DNA of 64,000 nt from Algoriphagus aquimarinus (GCF_900112005.1 NZ_FOKK01000009.1:140194-204193), one strand, 5' to 3'. Positions 9,344 to 18,865 are shown, numbered from the stretch's first letter. Notes: generated by a model not told the origin, from the sequence alone. Program-made: numbers and translations.

Positions 9344-9362
9344 AGTAGATTGAAAGATCTAT

Positions 9363-9444
9363 CCCTTTCAGGGCTATAATAAATATTCGCTCTGATTAAA
9401 CGATGGGCTATACCCATCGCTTGGATATTATGGCCTTTCAGGCC
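9363..9444. repeat. REP-like module of three short hairpins
   Basis: Three small palindromes lie in series: CCCT-TTC-AGGG (9363-9373), CGATGGG-CTATA-CCCATCG (9401-9419) and GGCCT-TTC-AGGCC (9432-9444). The paired TTC loops and GC-rich stems are like the repetitive extragenic elements scattered through Bacteroidota genomes. Only one copy is present in the window, so repetition itself is inference. Confidence 0.45.
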
Positions 9445-9512
9445 TGATTCAAATTACTGATATTTCTTGGTCAATCTGGATTTGTAACTCCTGAGGATAT
9501 TTGCATCGGTAA

Positions 9513-9532
9513 GGGCGAATGATGATTCGCCC
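9513..9532. repeat. palindrome GGGCGAAT-gatg-ATTCGCCC
   Basis: A perfect 8-bp stem with a four-base loop, of the kind seen as dispersed extragenic palindromes. It lies 10 bases from the stop of the convergent FAD dehydrogenase gene. Confidence 0.6.
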
Positions 9533-9541
9533 CTACAGACA

Positions 9542-11119
9542 TCACTTCACATAGGCTTCTATCAATCGCTCGGCGCATCTTTCACCGTCCATAGCTGCAG
9601 ATACGATACCTCCAGCATAACCAGCTCCTTCTCCACAAGGGTAAAGACGCTTGATCTGAACATGCTCAAAAGACTCACGATCTCGAGGAATACGAACTGG
9701 AGAAGAGGTTCTACTCTCTAATCCTATCAACTGAGAATCATTAGTGTAGTAGCCTTTCATTTTTTGTCCGAAAGCCTTAAAAGCCATAGCAAGACGCTCT
9801 GAAATAAAATCAGGTAAAACATCTCTCATTTCCACTGAATTCAAGCCCGGCTGATAGGATGTGTCAAGTAAATTTGAACTCACTCTTTTCTCCACAAAAT
9901 CAACCATTCGCTGAGCTGGTGCAGCTTGAGTTTTACCACCATACAGCCAAGCTTTTTTCTCAATATCTGCCTGAAACTCCATCGCCGCCAAAGGTCCAAA
10001 CTTTTGATATTCCGGTAAATCTTCTAACTCCACAGAAGCTACAATTCCCGAATTAGCAAACTTACCATCTCGACGACTAGGACTCATTCCATTCACCACC
10101 AACTCTCCTGGAGCAGTAGCTGATGGTACAATAAATCCTCCCGGGCACATGCAAAAGCTAAAAACCCCTCTTTGTTTCTTTTTGAATTCTGTCTGATGAA
10201 CAAGTGAATATGCTGAAGCAGGAAGATATGGCCCTCGGTCTAGCCCACAATGATATTGTATACTATCGATAAGATTTTGGCTGTGCTCAATCCTCACTCC
10301 TAGTGCAAAAGGCTTCGCTTCAATCGTGATTTCTTTTTTATGCAACAAATAGAAAATATCCCGAGCAGAGTGGCCTGTAGCCAAGATCACTCCTATACCT
10401 GTGATTTTATCTCCATGCTGAGTCACCACTCCTTTCATCTCATTTCCTTCCAAGATGAAGTCTTCTACTCTAGTGTCGAACAAAACTTCTCCTCCAAATT
10501 GCCTGATGCTTTCTCGAAGGTCTTCCACCAGTTTCGGAAGTTTGTTTGTACCTATATGAGGATGCGCATCGACGAGTATTTCTTCCGTAGCTCCATGCGC
10601 TACAAATATTTCCATGATCCTTCGAATATCTCCACGCTTCTTGGACCTGGTATATAGTTTCCCATCTGAATAGGTACCTGCTCCTCCCTCTCCAAAACAA
10701 TAGTTCGAATCAGGGTTCACCACATGATCTTTGTTGATAGCTGCTAAATCACGACGACGGGATCTGACATCCTTACCTCTTTCGATCACAATTGGTTTCA
10801 CTCCTAGTTCTATTGCACGAAGTGCCGCAAAAAGTCCAGCCGGCCCTGCGCCTACAATAATGATTGGATCTTCATTTCCAACATTTTTATATTCAGGCCG
10901 ATGATCCAACATAGCAGGAGGAGTCTCTTTGACAAAAAGCTCCGCTAGAATATTGACTTTAACATTTCTACCTCTAGCATCGATAGAACGTTTCACTTGC
11001 CTGGCAACAACATCCGTAGAATCCACTGGAAGACCAGCTTTCTTTAGAATTACTTCTTGAAAAATGATGGGGTCATAAGCCTCTTGAGGACTCAATTGTA
11101 AGGTAAATTCTTTTTTCAT
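9542..11119 (-). CDS. FAD-dependent dehydrogenase (COG2509 type)
   Basis: A 525-residue cytoplasmic flavoprotein. An N-terminal domain of about 80 residues precedes the dinucleotide-binding motif IIIVGAGPAG (G90, G92, G95), followed by an acidic-end strand and the conserved segment NYCFGEGGAGTYSDGKL. The C-terminus has LYPCGEGAGYAGGIVSAAMDG, the second FAD-contact motif. This matches the widespread uncharacterised FAD-dependent dehydrogenases (COG2509), whose substrate is unknown. The gene stands alone and converges with the small membrane protein gene. Confidence 0.88.
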   Translation of the reverse strand: MKKEFTLQLSPQEAYDPIIFQEVILKKAGLPVDSTDVVARQVKRSIDARGRNVKVNILAELFVKETPPAMLDHRPEYKNVGNEDPIIIVGAGPAGLFAALRAIELGVKPIVIERGKDVRSRRRDLAAINKDHVVNPDSNYCFGEGGAGTYSDGKLYTRSKKRGDIRRIMEIFVAHGATEEILVDAHPHIGTNKLPKLVEDLRESIRQFGGEVLFDTRVEDFILEGNEMKGVVTQHGDKITGIGVILATGHSARDIFYLLHKKEITIEAKPFALGVRIEHSQNLIDSIQYHCGLDRGPYLPASAYSLVHQTEFKKKQRGVFSFCMCPGGFIVPSATAPGELVVNGMSPSRRDGKFANSGIVASVELEDLPEYQKFGPLAAMEFQADIEKKAWLYGGKTQAAPAQRMVDFVEKRVSSNLLDTSYQPGLNSVEMRDVLPDFISERLAMAFKAFGQKMKGYYTNDSQLIGLESRTSSPVRIPRDRESFEHVQIKRLYPCGEGAGYAGGIVSAAMDGERCAERLIEAYVK

Positions 11120-11599
11120 GTGATGTTAATTTGGCTTTTAAGGTCACATGCCTGCTCTGCTGACATCAGTATGAAGGGGAATCTAGCATGGTTCATAATC
11201 CACACGTTATAAAGCAACTTTAATATGCTCGATTTCATAGTAAGGTATTTATCCTTAAAAGGGTTTTCAAAGATAGTGTTTTCAGCAGTATGATGCACTT
11301 AGACTAAATGATCAGTATTCAGTTTCAGTCGCAGTACGTGTAACTGTTAGTAGTGAAAATTGTGAGTGGTGAGTGGTTGAAATGACAAATGGTAGTCATG
11401 CAAAAAAATAAAAGGATAAAGTAAGGAAAAGCCCAAGTATCATGCCTTTATCATGCGGGTATATAGGGAGTATCTACGGGGCAACTAGTGGGTATCTAGG
11501 GGGAATGCACGAAGCAGCTAGAAAGATTCGTACTAGATAACAGGGAATAGTGATAAGTACTTAGGAGTTCTATTTGCCTTTTGAATTCTTCCTTTTAGA
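11120..11599. other. intergenic region with short repeats
   Basis: No credible gene is present. A frame at 11116-11298 (minus) has no family features. The stretch has a period-seven motif (GTGAGTG twice, 11362-11375) and two copies of GGGTATnTAGGGnG (11457-11470 and 11490-11503, 33 bases apart). It separates the polysaccharide locus from the housekeeping genes. Confidence 0.55.
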
Positions 11600-13510
11600 T
11601 TAATTTAATCGGTCAAGGACCTCAAATCTTGATGAATTAGAAATAAATTCAGGAACAATTACTTTCAAATGAGATACTAATTCATTTTCAGAGTTTTTGG
11701 TAACCAATTCTATAAAAAGTTCGATTTGGCCATCGATTTTATGATAAGAAGAAGGAAGTACCTGAGCAATTTTGATTTTAGGATGGTGAGTAATTTTGAC
11801 TGTTTCAAAATCATTGAGAAGTTCTTCGTACAACTTCTCGCCCTCTCTTAAACCGGAGAAAACTACATCTATATCCTCGCCTACTTTTTTGCCAGAAAGC
11901 TTGATCATCTTGTATGCCAAATCAAGAATTTTAACTGGCTCTCCCATATCGAAGATATAAATCTCTCCACCTTCACCCATAATTCCAGCCTCAAGTACTA
12001 ACTGACAAGCTTCTGGAATTGTCATGAAATAACGAGTGATTTCTGGATGAGTAACCGTTATAGGACCACCATGCATTATTTGCTTCTTAAACAATGGTAT
12101 CACCGATCCATTAGAGCCCAATACGTTTCCAAATCGGGTAGTAATAAATTTAGTATGGTAACTTTTATGATTTCTTTCTAGATATTCATTTAAAGCTTGA
12201 ACATACATTTCGGCAGCACGCTTACTCGCTCCCATTACGTTAGTAGGGTTTACGGCCTTATCGGTAGAGACAAAAACAAATTTATCAACTTTGGCCAGCA
12301 CTGAAATATCAGCCAGAATCTTAGTACCTAAGATGTTTGATTGAATAGCCTCTTCAGGATAATTTTCCATCATTGGCACATGCTTATAAGCAGCAGCGTG
12401 GAATACTACCTGAGGCTTGTAAGCTTTAAATACCTCTTTAATTTTCTTTTTATTCCGAACATCACCAAGTACAATCTTTATTGGGCAATCAGAATGGTTT
12501 TCTTTAAACTCTTGCTCTACATCGTATAAAGCTGACTCTGCAATATCAAACATGATAAGAAGCCTAGGCTCATAATGACTAATCTGTCTACAAAGCTCCG
12601 AACCAATAGAGCCAGCAGCGCCAGTCACTAGGATCACTTTTCCTAGCAAGTCTTGGTGTATCCTAGGATTATCCAAAATTATCTGCTCACGACTAAGCAG
12701 GTCCTCAATTTTCACTTCTCTAATTGCACCTGCAGTCAATCCCCCATTAATCCATTGATCAACAGGAGGCACTATAGAAACAGAAATTTTTAAACGAAGG
12801 CACTCATCTATTACTTCATTCTTTCTCTGTACGGATAGATCTCTGACAGCTATAATCAATTCTGTAATGCCGAACTGAGTTACTAGCTTTTCAAGATCAC
12901 CTAATCCTTTATAGATTCGTTTTCCATCAATATTTTTACCTTCTTTTTTAGGATCATCATCCAAAAATGCCACTGTATTGAAAAGAATTTTGCTATCTCT
13001 TTTAATTGCTTCCTGAGCAATAATCCCAGCTTCACCAGCTCCGAATATTATTCCATTCTTCAATTCTTTAACTAAAATCCCATTTTTCAAGTAGACAAAA
13101 AGCTCTTTCACCAATAATCGGTAAAAGATTAGCATAAAGAGAGAGGATAAACTCGCTATAATAAGTACTGATGTTGGAAGCAGAAATCTATCATTCAAGA
13201 AGTTCCCATGAAAGAAATTCAAGGATAGGAATAAAATGAAATTGATGAGAACAGTTTTAAAGATATTTGCCCCATCTCTAAAGCCCGTATGACGGACAAT
13301 GCCTTCATAGCTGCGTGTATTCTGCATGACTAACAAACCACCAACCATAAAAATAAAGCTGCCGGCAAAGGCGTCATTCTGCTCTATCAATACCAGTTCA
13401 AAATTAAATCGAACCAAATATCCAAATAAGGCACAATAGAAAAGAATAAAGGAATCAAGGGTGGCAATTATCCATCTAGGAAGGATTTTCAACCGCGTTA
13501 AAAAATTCAT
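11600..13510 (-). CDS. nucleoside-diphosphate-sugar 4,6-dehydratase (WbpM/FlaA1/CapD-like)
   Basis: A 636-residue membrane-anchored enzyme. Residues about 1-140 contain four transmembrane segments. Residues about 150-280 form a CoA-binding-like Rossmann domain (GIIFGAGEAG). The catalytic domain starts with VTGAAGSIG (295-303) and has STDKAVNPTNVMGASK (415-430). The usual catalytic tyrosine is M426 with K430, as known for WbpM-type large dehydratases. The product is expected to be UDP-4-keto-6-deoxy-HexNAc, made from UDP-GlcNAc or a relative. It is the last gene of the polysaccharide locus, after PglC- and PglE-like genes, which suggests a shared amino-sugar pathway like that for bacillosamine. 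Confidence 0.9.
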   Translation of the reverse strand: MNFLTRLKILPRWIIATLDSFILFYCALFGYLVRFNFELVLIEQNDAFAGSFIFMVGGLLVMQNTRSYEGIVRHTGFRDGANIFKTVLINFILFLSLNFFHGNFLNDRFLLPTSVLIIASLSSLFMLIFYRLLVKELFVYLKNGILVKELKNGIIFGAGEAGIIAQEAIKRDSKILFNTVAFLDDDPKKEGKNIDGKRIYKGLGDLEKLVTQFGITELIIAVRDLSVQRKNEVIDECLRLKISVSIVPPVDQWINGGLTAGAIREVKIEDLLSREQIILDNPRIHQDLLGKVILVTGAAGSIGSELCRQISHYEPRLLIMFDIAESALYDVEQEFKENHSDCPIKIVLGDVRNKKKIKEVFKAYKPQVVFHAAAYKHVPMMENYPEEAIQSNILGTKILADISVLAKVDKFVFVSTDKAVNPTNVMGASKRAAEMYVQALNEYLERNHKSYHTKFITTRFGNVLGSNGSVIPLFKKQIMHGGPITVTHPEITRYFMTIPEACQLVLEAGIMGEGGEIYIFDMGEPVKILDLAYKMIKLSGKKVGEDIDVVFSGLREGEKLYEELLNDFETVKITHHPKIKIAQVLPSSYHKIDGQIELFIELVTKNSENELVSHLKVIVPEFISNSSRFEVLDRLN

Positions 13511-13745
13511 AGTAGAGATTTATTCAAATAATACTTCGTTATAAACTCAATCACTGAAACAGGCCTATTACTTTGCAAAGTAAAGATTTTTACTGCTTAT
13601 ATCTAAATCCTTTTATATTATTTCAATAATATTTTGCGTTTTTTAGGCTATCAAATGATAACTTTTGTTTATAAACGCAATAAACTGTCAATTCAGATTA
13701 ATTGGAGAGTGCTAATCAGGAATAGCAAAGGCAATTCGATAGTTG

Positions 13746-14360
13746 TTATACCTCTCTACTCCCCTCAAATCTCCCCATAGACACATGTCCTTTTTGGGTA
13801 ACACCTTTTCCAGCCAATACATTAAAAAAGGTTTGGAAGAGAATTTTAAGATCCAAAAGGAAGGTAACATTGTCTACATACCATACATCTAGCTTAAACT
13901 TGGTATCCCAAGAAATAGCATTTCTTCCATTCACCTGTGCCCAGCCAGTCACACCTGGCCTTACTTCATGTCTCCTAGACTGATTAGCTGAATAAAGCTT
14001 GAGATAATCATCCAATAAGGGCCGAGGTCCTATTAGGCTCATATCCCCTTTCAACACATTGATTAACTGAGGAATCTCGTCTAGTGATGATTTTCTTATC
14101 ATCCTTCCAAAATTAGTGATTCTCACAGAATCAGATAATGGATCACCATCCTCATTTACCAGATCCAACATAGTCTTGAATTTCAATATCTTGAATGGAA
14201 TATGATCCATTCCAGGACGAGATTGAGAGAAAAATGGTGTCCCTTTATGATATATGCTTAAAGTAATAACTAGCACCAAAAATATCGGCAGAAGTATAAT
14301 AAATAACAAAAAAGCCAGAAGTAAATCCATCGGCCTCTTTATCCAATTACGATATATCAC
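13746..14360 (-). CDS. PglC-type monotopic phosphoglycosyl transferase
   Basis: A 204-residue initiating sugar transferase of the bacterial sugar transferase family. It moves a sugar-1-phosphate from UDP-sugar onto undecaprenyl phosphate at the inner membrane. Residues 8-32 form the re-entrant hydrophobic segment; the core has PFFSQSRPGMDHIPFKILKF and LIGPRPLLDDYLKLY, then RPGVTGWAQVNGRN. The short length, without extra transmembrane helices, is that of PglC rather than WcaJ. The start is GTG at 14360, directly after the TAA of the aminotransferase gene; IYRNWIKRPMD then matches the family N-terminus. Confidence 0.9.
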   Translation of the reverse strand: MIYRNWIKRPMDLLLAFLLFIILLPIFLVLVITLSIYHKGTPFFSQSRPGMDHIPFKILKFKTMLDLVNEDGDPLSDSVRITNFGRMIRKSSLDEIPQLINVLKGDMSLIGPRPLLDDYLKLYSANQSRRHEVRPGVTGWAQVNGRNAISWDTKFKLDVWYVDNVTFLLDLKILFQTFFNVLAGKGVTQKGHVSMGRFEGSREV

Positions 14361-15500
14361 TTATTTAAACGTTTTACTGAGCTCTTCATGCATTATTTCC
14401 ACTATCATTTCTTGATCCTGGAAGGACAAATTAACTGAACTTGGTAGACAAAGTCCATTTTCAAACAATTTTTCAGATAAGCTCCCTCCATAATATGAAG
14501 TTTTATTGAAAATGGGTTGCGTATGCAGGGGCTTCCACAAGAATCTACTTTCTATCCCTTTCTTCATTAATGAATTCCTTAACTGATTGTTGGAAAAACC
14601 TGTTTTCTCCTTGTCGATCAATATTGCGGTAAGCCAGTAATTAGATTTGGATTCTTTGCCCTCAGTTTGGAAGCTTATTCCTACAAAATCCTTTAACAAG
14701 CTTCTATAATTTGCATTAATAGCTCTTCTTTTCCTTATAAAAGAATCTAATTGTTCTAGTTGGGCAAGTCCTATAGACGCTGCTAGATTATTCATTTTAA
14801 AATTATAACCAATTTCTAAGTGGTGATAATATGGCAAATCTTCTCTAGCCTGAGTGGACAAATGCTTCGCCCGCTGGATTAAGGCTGTATCATCAGAGAT
14901 TAAAGCCCCGCCACCTCCAGATGTAATAATTTTATTGCCATTAAATGAAAAAACTCCTATTTCCCCAAAAGTTCCACAGCTTTTATCCAAATATTTACTA
15001 CCAACAGCTTCTGCTGCATCTTCCAAAATAGGTATGTTGTATTTGGTAGAAATCTCCATGATTTCCCGCATTTTAGCAGGCATACCAAACAAGTGGACGA
15101 CTACAATGGCTTTTGGTTTTTTTCCTTTAGATATTCTACTGAGAATAGTGTCCTCCAAAATTTCTGGACAGATATTCCAAGAGCTCTTTTCACTATCTAC
15201 AAAAATTGGTGAAGCTCCAAGATATACTATAGGATTTGCTGAAGCGCAAAAAGTAAAGGACTGACATATTACCTCATCACCTGCACCTATTCCTAAGAGA
15301 ACCATTGCCAAATGCAAAGCAGAAGTTCCTGAGTTCAAAGCGACACATTCGTGTGACTTTAATCTTCTTGACAATTTACTTTCAAACTTATTAATGAATG
15401 AACCAAAAGTAGCTATATGTCCAGAACTTATAGCCTGTTGAGTATACAGGTTTTCGCTGCCTTTAAATACTGGAAAGGATAAGGGAATTTGTAAGGACAT
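14361..15500 (-). CDS. DegT/DnrJ/EryC1/StrS aminotransferase (PglE-like)
   Basis: A 379-residue PLP enzyme that converts a 4-keto sugar nucleotide to the 4-amino sugar. The Schiff-base lysine is K190 in FSFNGNKIITSGGGGAL, and D161 in EDAAEA contacts the pyridine nitrogen. N-terminal ALNSGTSALHLAM is typical for the family. It is followed without a gap by the PglC-like gene and then the WbpM-like dehydratase, giving three of the four steps of an acetamido-sugar route. No PglD-type acetyltransferase is visible nearby. Confidence 0.9.
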   Translation of the reverse strand: MSLQIPLSFPVFKGSENLYTQQAISSGHIATFGSFINKFESKLSRRLKSHECVALNSGTSALHLAMVLLGIGAGDEVICQSFTFCASANPIVYLGASPIFVDSEKSSWNICPEILEDTILSRISKGKKPKAIVVVHLFGMPAKMREIMEISTKYNIPILEDAAEAVGSKYLDKSCGTFGEIGVFSFNGNKIITSGGGGALISDDTALIQRAKHLSTQAREDLPYYHHLEIGYNFKMNNLAASIGLAQLEQLDSFIRKRRAINANYRSLLKDFVGISFQTEGKESKSNYWLTAILIDKEKTGFSNNQLRNSLMKKGIESRFLWKPLHTQPIFNKTSYYGGSLSEKLFENGLCLPSSVNLSFQDQEMIVEIMHEELSKTFK

Positions 15501-15570
15501 TCTATAGTTTTTGCTCTTGCTTATAAATATATCACAGATTTGTCAAACCACCATAGATCAGATTTTAATA

Positions 15571-15595
15571 AAAAAGGCTCCAGAGGAGCCTTTTT
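15571..15595. terminator. intrinsic terminator after the WecA-like gene
   Basis: An 11-bp perfect stem (15571-15581 with 15585-15595) and a three-base loop. Because the stem ends in A5/T5 it works as a terminator shape on both strands. On the minus strand it lies 24 bases past the stop at 15619 and before the aminotransferase start, so 15500-11600 may need its own promoter. Confidence 0.8.
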
Positions 15596-15618
15596 ATATC
15601 TATAGTTTACTTTACTTG

Positions 15619-16776
15619 TTAATTTAAATTAAACGCTGACTCTCTAAATCCACTTTTATCAACTTTAATTTTTTTCTTTTGTTTATCTTTTAATGCTCTA
15701 ATTTCCAACACCTTAGGCTGAACAGCTACTTTCTTTTTTACATATTTAACTGTAATGTTATCGAGTCGATATCCCAATACAATTGCAATTATTGATATTA
15801 CTGGTAGTACCAGATGATCCGAAAAATCTCTTAAAATAAAAACCAAAAAAATGAATACAAACTGCAATCCTGCTAGTATCAAAGTTACTTGGTCATGTCG
15901 AAATCCCATTCTCATCAAGAAATGGTGAACGTGAGATTTATCCGGACTCATAGGTGCTTTACCCTGAGAAATCCTTCTAGTAAACACTCTAGCCATATCA
16001 TAAAGAGGAAACATCATCAGTGCAACGCCTATAGAAAAAACAGGTTCAAATTTCAGAAAACTGCCATCTGGAAGACCTGAATTTCTTTCCATAAAAGCAA
16101 TAATTAATGCTCCCATGGTAAAGCCCAATGTTAGGGACCCCGTATCACCCATAAAGATTTTTGCAGGATGCCAGTTGAATACAAGAAAGCCTAGTATGCC
16201 TCCTAGAAATGCGAAGGATAAGAGTGCATAACTTTGCAATCCTTGAATCAGAAACCAAGATCCTAAAGATGCAAAAACTATACATGCCATGGTTCCAGCC
16301 AATCCATCCAATCCATCGATCAGGTTAAAAGCATTCGTCAAAGCAAGAAGAGTGAATGCAGAGAAAGCGTAGCTAATAATAATATTTAGCTCTCCAATCC
16401 CAAGAAATCCATGTAGATCTTTAATTCTAATATCTGAAGCAACAACCACTAAAGTAACAGCGACCATCTGTCCTAATAACTTATGAGTGGCTTTGAGTTC
16501 AATCATATCATCGCTAAGTCCCACAAAGAACATCAATCCTATCGCTCCAAGCAGGTATCTAATGTCTGGTAATGGAAATTGCCAGCCCCATATTGCAAGA
16601 GTGACACCAACCGCTACTACAAAAGAGATTCCCCCCATAGAAGGGATAAATGACTTATGGATTTTTCGACCTCCCGGTGTATCACCGATTTTCATCCTTT
16701 TCAGGAATTTGATCAAAATAGGGGTCAATAAAAGACCTACTGAAAATGCTGAAAGAGTAGCAAGTATAAAAAACAT
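15619..16776 (-). CDS. WecA/MraY-family polyprenyl-phosphate sugar-1-phosphate transferase
   Basis: A 385-residue polytopic membrane enzyme with about ten transmembrane helices. It attaches a HexNAc-1-phosphate to undecaprenyl phosphate. The family motifs are present: acidic pair in GLSDDMIELKATHK (D89, D90), NAFNLIDGLDGLAG (148-161), FMGDTGSLTLGF with D211, and HVHHFLMRMGF (282-292). The C-terminal 40 residues are lysine-rich and cytoplasmic. The HIS-box and length place it with WecA/TagO rather than MraY proper. It is followed by its own terminator. Confidence 0.9.
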   Translation of the reverse strand: MFFILATLSAFSVGLLLTPILIKFLKRMKIGDTPGGRKIHKSFIPSMGGISFVVAVGVTLAIWGWQFPLPDIRYLLGAIGLMFFVGLSDDMIELKATHKLLGQMVAVTLVVVASDIRIKDLHGFLGIGELNIIISYAFSAFTLLALTNAFNLIDGLDGLAGTMACIVFASLGSWFLIQGLQSYALLSFAFLGGILGFLVFNWHPAKIFMGDTGSLTLGFTMGALIIAFMERNSGLPDGSFLKFEPVFSIGVALMMFPLYDMARVFTRRISQGKAPMSPDKSHVHHFLMRMGFRHDQVTLILAGLQFVFIFLVFILRDFSDHLVLPVISIIAIVLGYRLDNITVKYVKKKVAVQPKVLEIRALKDKQKKKIKVDKSGFRESAFNLN

Positions 16777-17218
16777 AAAGTAGTAGTTAAACTCTAGTTG
16801 GCTAGGACAAATTTAAGAAAAAACAATACAATACCCTTGCCATTAATGATTATATAATATTAAGCATGATTAGTTAAAAACTAGAAAATCTCAGACTTGT
16901 GGTATTATGCTAAAAATTCGGCATAAACTACATAAATAATACCTCAAAAAAGCAACCGTAGTATATGACCAAATTCACCATATACAAATCTTCCACGAAC
17001 GGCATTTAAACAATTTCAAAAGCATTATCAAAATGTGGAAATATGGGTAAAACCGGTACATTTTGAAAGGTGCGATTGGTGAGAAAATGGATAAATTATA
17101 ATTTTAAAGACCTAATTTACGCAGCCTCTATAAAATAAAATGGTTGAAGCAGATTATAAGTAATGAAAAAGGGTCTAGGAATAATAGATGCAGAAGTTTG
17201 CTCAGTCATAGCTCTCGG
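16777..17218. other. intergenic region upstream of the WecA-like gene
   Basis: AT-rich, with no coding frame that looks real. It holds the probable promoter at 16808-16815 and the end of the wzi transcript. No terminator hairpin was recognised. Confidence 0.5.
16808..16815 (-). promoter_or_regulatory. -7 promoter box for the WecA-like gene
   Basis: The minus strand reads TAAATTTG, matching TAnnTTTG, 31 bases before the ATG at 16776. TTG trinucleotides lie upstream but not at ideal -33 spacing. Confidence 0.4.
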
Positions 17219-18865
17219 CTATTTATTCCAAAAATAAATCAAACTAGTCTGGGCTAAGAAGGAAGTCATGTTCTCTCCTACTGGAAAGTCGGGAGTGCTC
17301 TCAGGAGACAATTGCCACTGGTAATTGTTCGCATGGATAAACTGTAGCTTGGAACTGAGTAGTAAATTATCCCACTTTTTATCAAAGAGGAAGCCTATAG
17401 AGAGATCTACCCAGGGTTTTCTTTCAGTATCCTGCAGTTGGGCCTTGTAGTAAAAGTCTTGATTATTTGCCAAGCGCTCCAACTGAATCCCCATTTTATC
17501 CAGTCCATCAACTAAGGAGAACTCCACTGTCTGTACATTAGAGCCTACACCTATTCCTACCCCAAGTGCTTGTCCATAATTTGCGAAACCTCGAGCTCTA
17601 GTATGAGTATGCCAAGTCAACCCACCTCCCAAACCTCCATATCGAATATATCTATTTACAGACTCTTGTTGCTGAGTCATTTCACCCCGTACCTGAAGCA
17701 CTTTATTTAAAAGAGGCAAATCAAATAGTTGGACAAATCCCAAGAGATAGGCTCTAGCATGTTCGGGACTAATTGTAAATTCCCTCCAATTTTTTGCATG
17801 ATCTCTTCGTCCGAATTCAAAATACATTTCAGTTTTTGATTTGGGCAGGACAAAGCGACCAAAAATAGATATCTGTTGATCCTGACCATTGGCATCCTTA
17901 TCAAAACCATAAGCATCCTTGGTAACTCCTGAAAAGACTGGCAGATATGTTAAAAATCCAGATTCCATGGATTCACTGTATTGTTGGAAAGTTCTGGTAA
18001 AGCCTACAAACAAGCCCGGAACCCACTTAGGATTGTAGGAAAGCATGAAGGCATTTAAATATTTCCAGTCATCTGAAAAGCTTCTAAAATATTGGGAATT
18101 CAATTCTGGGTATTGTGAAGGATCATAACCAGAATTTTTAAGTTTCCCTATGATTAGCTGAGTTTCAAAATTCCCAATAAAGGTATGAGCAGGCTTTGTA
18201 GTATTCACTGTAAAATGAGGAAACCCTTGTGAGTTATTCGAAAAAGTCAAGGCATTAAACTGCCCTGGTCCCCACCAGATATTCTCGGTAGCCGCACCTA
18301 TTTCAAAGGCACCATATTGAAGGGAAAGTTTCGATTGTCCCCACCAAGTCTTAAAAAAACCTCCCTCACCAAAGCGGTCAGGGAAATCACCGTAATTCCA
18401 AAAGAAGAATTTATTCCTAATTTCTGAATTGGAAAAATTGTCCAGCCCAGTTCTAAAACCTTTATTTTGAGCAATAAGCAGTTCAGGCCTAAAAGTAAGG
18501 TTGATGAATTTATACTTTACCTCAACTCCACCCGAAAAATAGGTCTGAAAACCGGGATTAGGAATCATCCCATTATCTCCCCATCCATAGGGTCTTTTGG
18601 TGCTGAGACGTGTGGTATTAATTAATGGGCTTAGCTGGATAGAAATATCACTATCTATCAAGTTCGCTGAAAAAGGATAAAGGATGGAATCAGCCAAAAT
18701 GGGCCTTAATAAGAATGAAGTGCTATTATTATATAGCGTATCTATTAATTGACCTCTACGGGCATTCTCTTCCAAAATCGGAAAATTAGCGGGTAGAGAT
18801 TGAGCGAACCCAGTATTATTGAAGAAAAATAGAGTTGAAAAAACAACTACTAAAATTACTCTCAT
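17219..18865 (-). CDS. Wzi-like outer-membrane capsule assembly protein
   Basis: A 548-residue protein with an N-terminal signal peptide (MRVILVVVFSTLFFF to GFAQS) and a repeated beta-strand pattern up to a final aromatic-rich strand (SLIYFWNK), as in an outer-membrane beta-barrel. The segment NIWWGPGQFNALTFS is the Wzi family hallmark. Wzi binds capsule chains at the cell surface in proteobacteria; the same role is inferred here. I chose ATG 18865, not the longer GTG frame from 18919, because it starts the signal peptide and overlaps the wecB stop in an ATGA arrangement. Confidence 0.85.
   Translation of the reverse strand: MRVILVVVFSTLFFFNNTGFAQSLPANFPILEENARRGQLIDTLYNNSTSFLLRPILADSILYPFSANLIDSDISIQLSPLINTTRLSTKRPYGWGDNGMIPNPGFQTYFSGGVEVKYKFINLTFRPELLIAQNKGFRTGLDNFSNSEIRNKFFFWNYGDFPDRFGEGGFFKTWWGQSKLSLQYGAFEIGAATENIWWGPGQFNALTFSNNSQGFPHFTVNTTKPAHTFIGNFETQLIIGKLKNSGYDPSQYPELNSQYFRSFSDDWKYLNAFMLSYNPKWVPGLFVGFTRTFQQYSESMESGFLTYLPVFSGVTKDAYGFDKDANGQDQQISIFGRFVLPKSKTEMYFEFGRRDHAKNWREFTISPEHARAYLLGFVQLFDLPLLNKVLQVRGEMTQQQESVNRYIRYGGLGGGLTWHTHTRARGFANYGQALGVGIGVGSNVQTVEFSLVDGLDKMGIQLERLANNQDFYYKAQLQDTERKPWVDLSIGFLFDKKWDNLLLSSKLQFIHANNYQWQLSPESTPDFPVGENMTSFLAQTSLIYFWNK

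Larger units (their letters stand above)
9214..9541. other. repeat- and hairpin-rich gap between convergent genes
   Basis: There is no gene here. The stretch holds six seven-base tandem units (9251-9292), a long hairpin (9293-9343), three short hairpins of a REP-like module (9363-9444) and a perfect palindrome (9513-9532). Each is listed separately. Confidence 0.7.

Noticed and set aside
11116..11298. 60-codon minus-strand frame overlapping the FAD dehydrogenase start by ATGA
   Set aside because: No family features, and it lies in low-complexity intergenic DNA; overlap alone is weak evidence.
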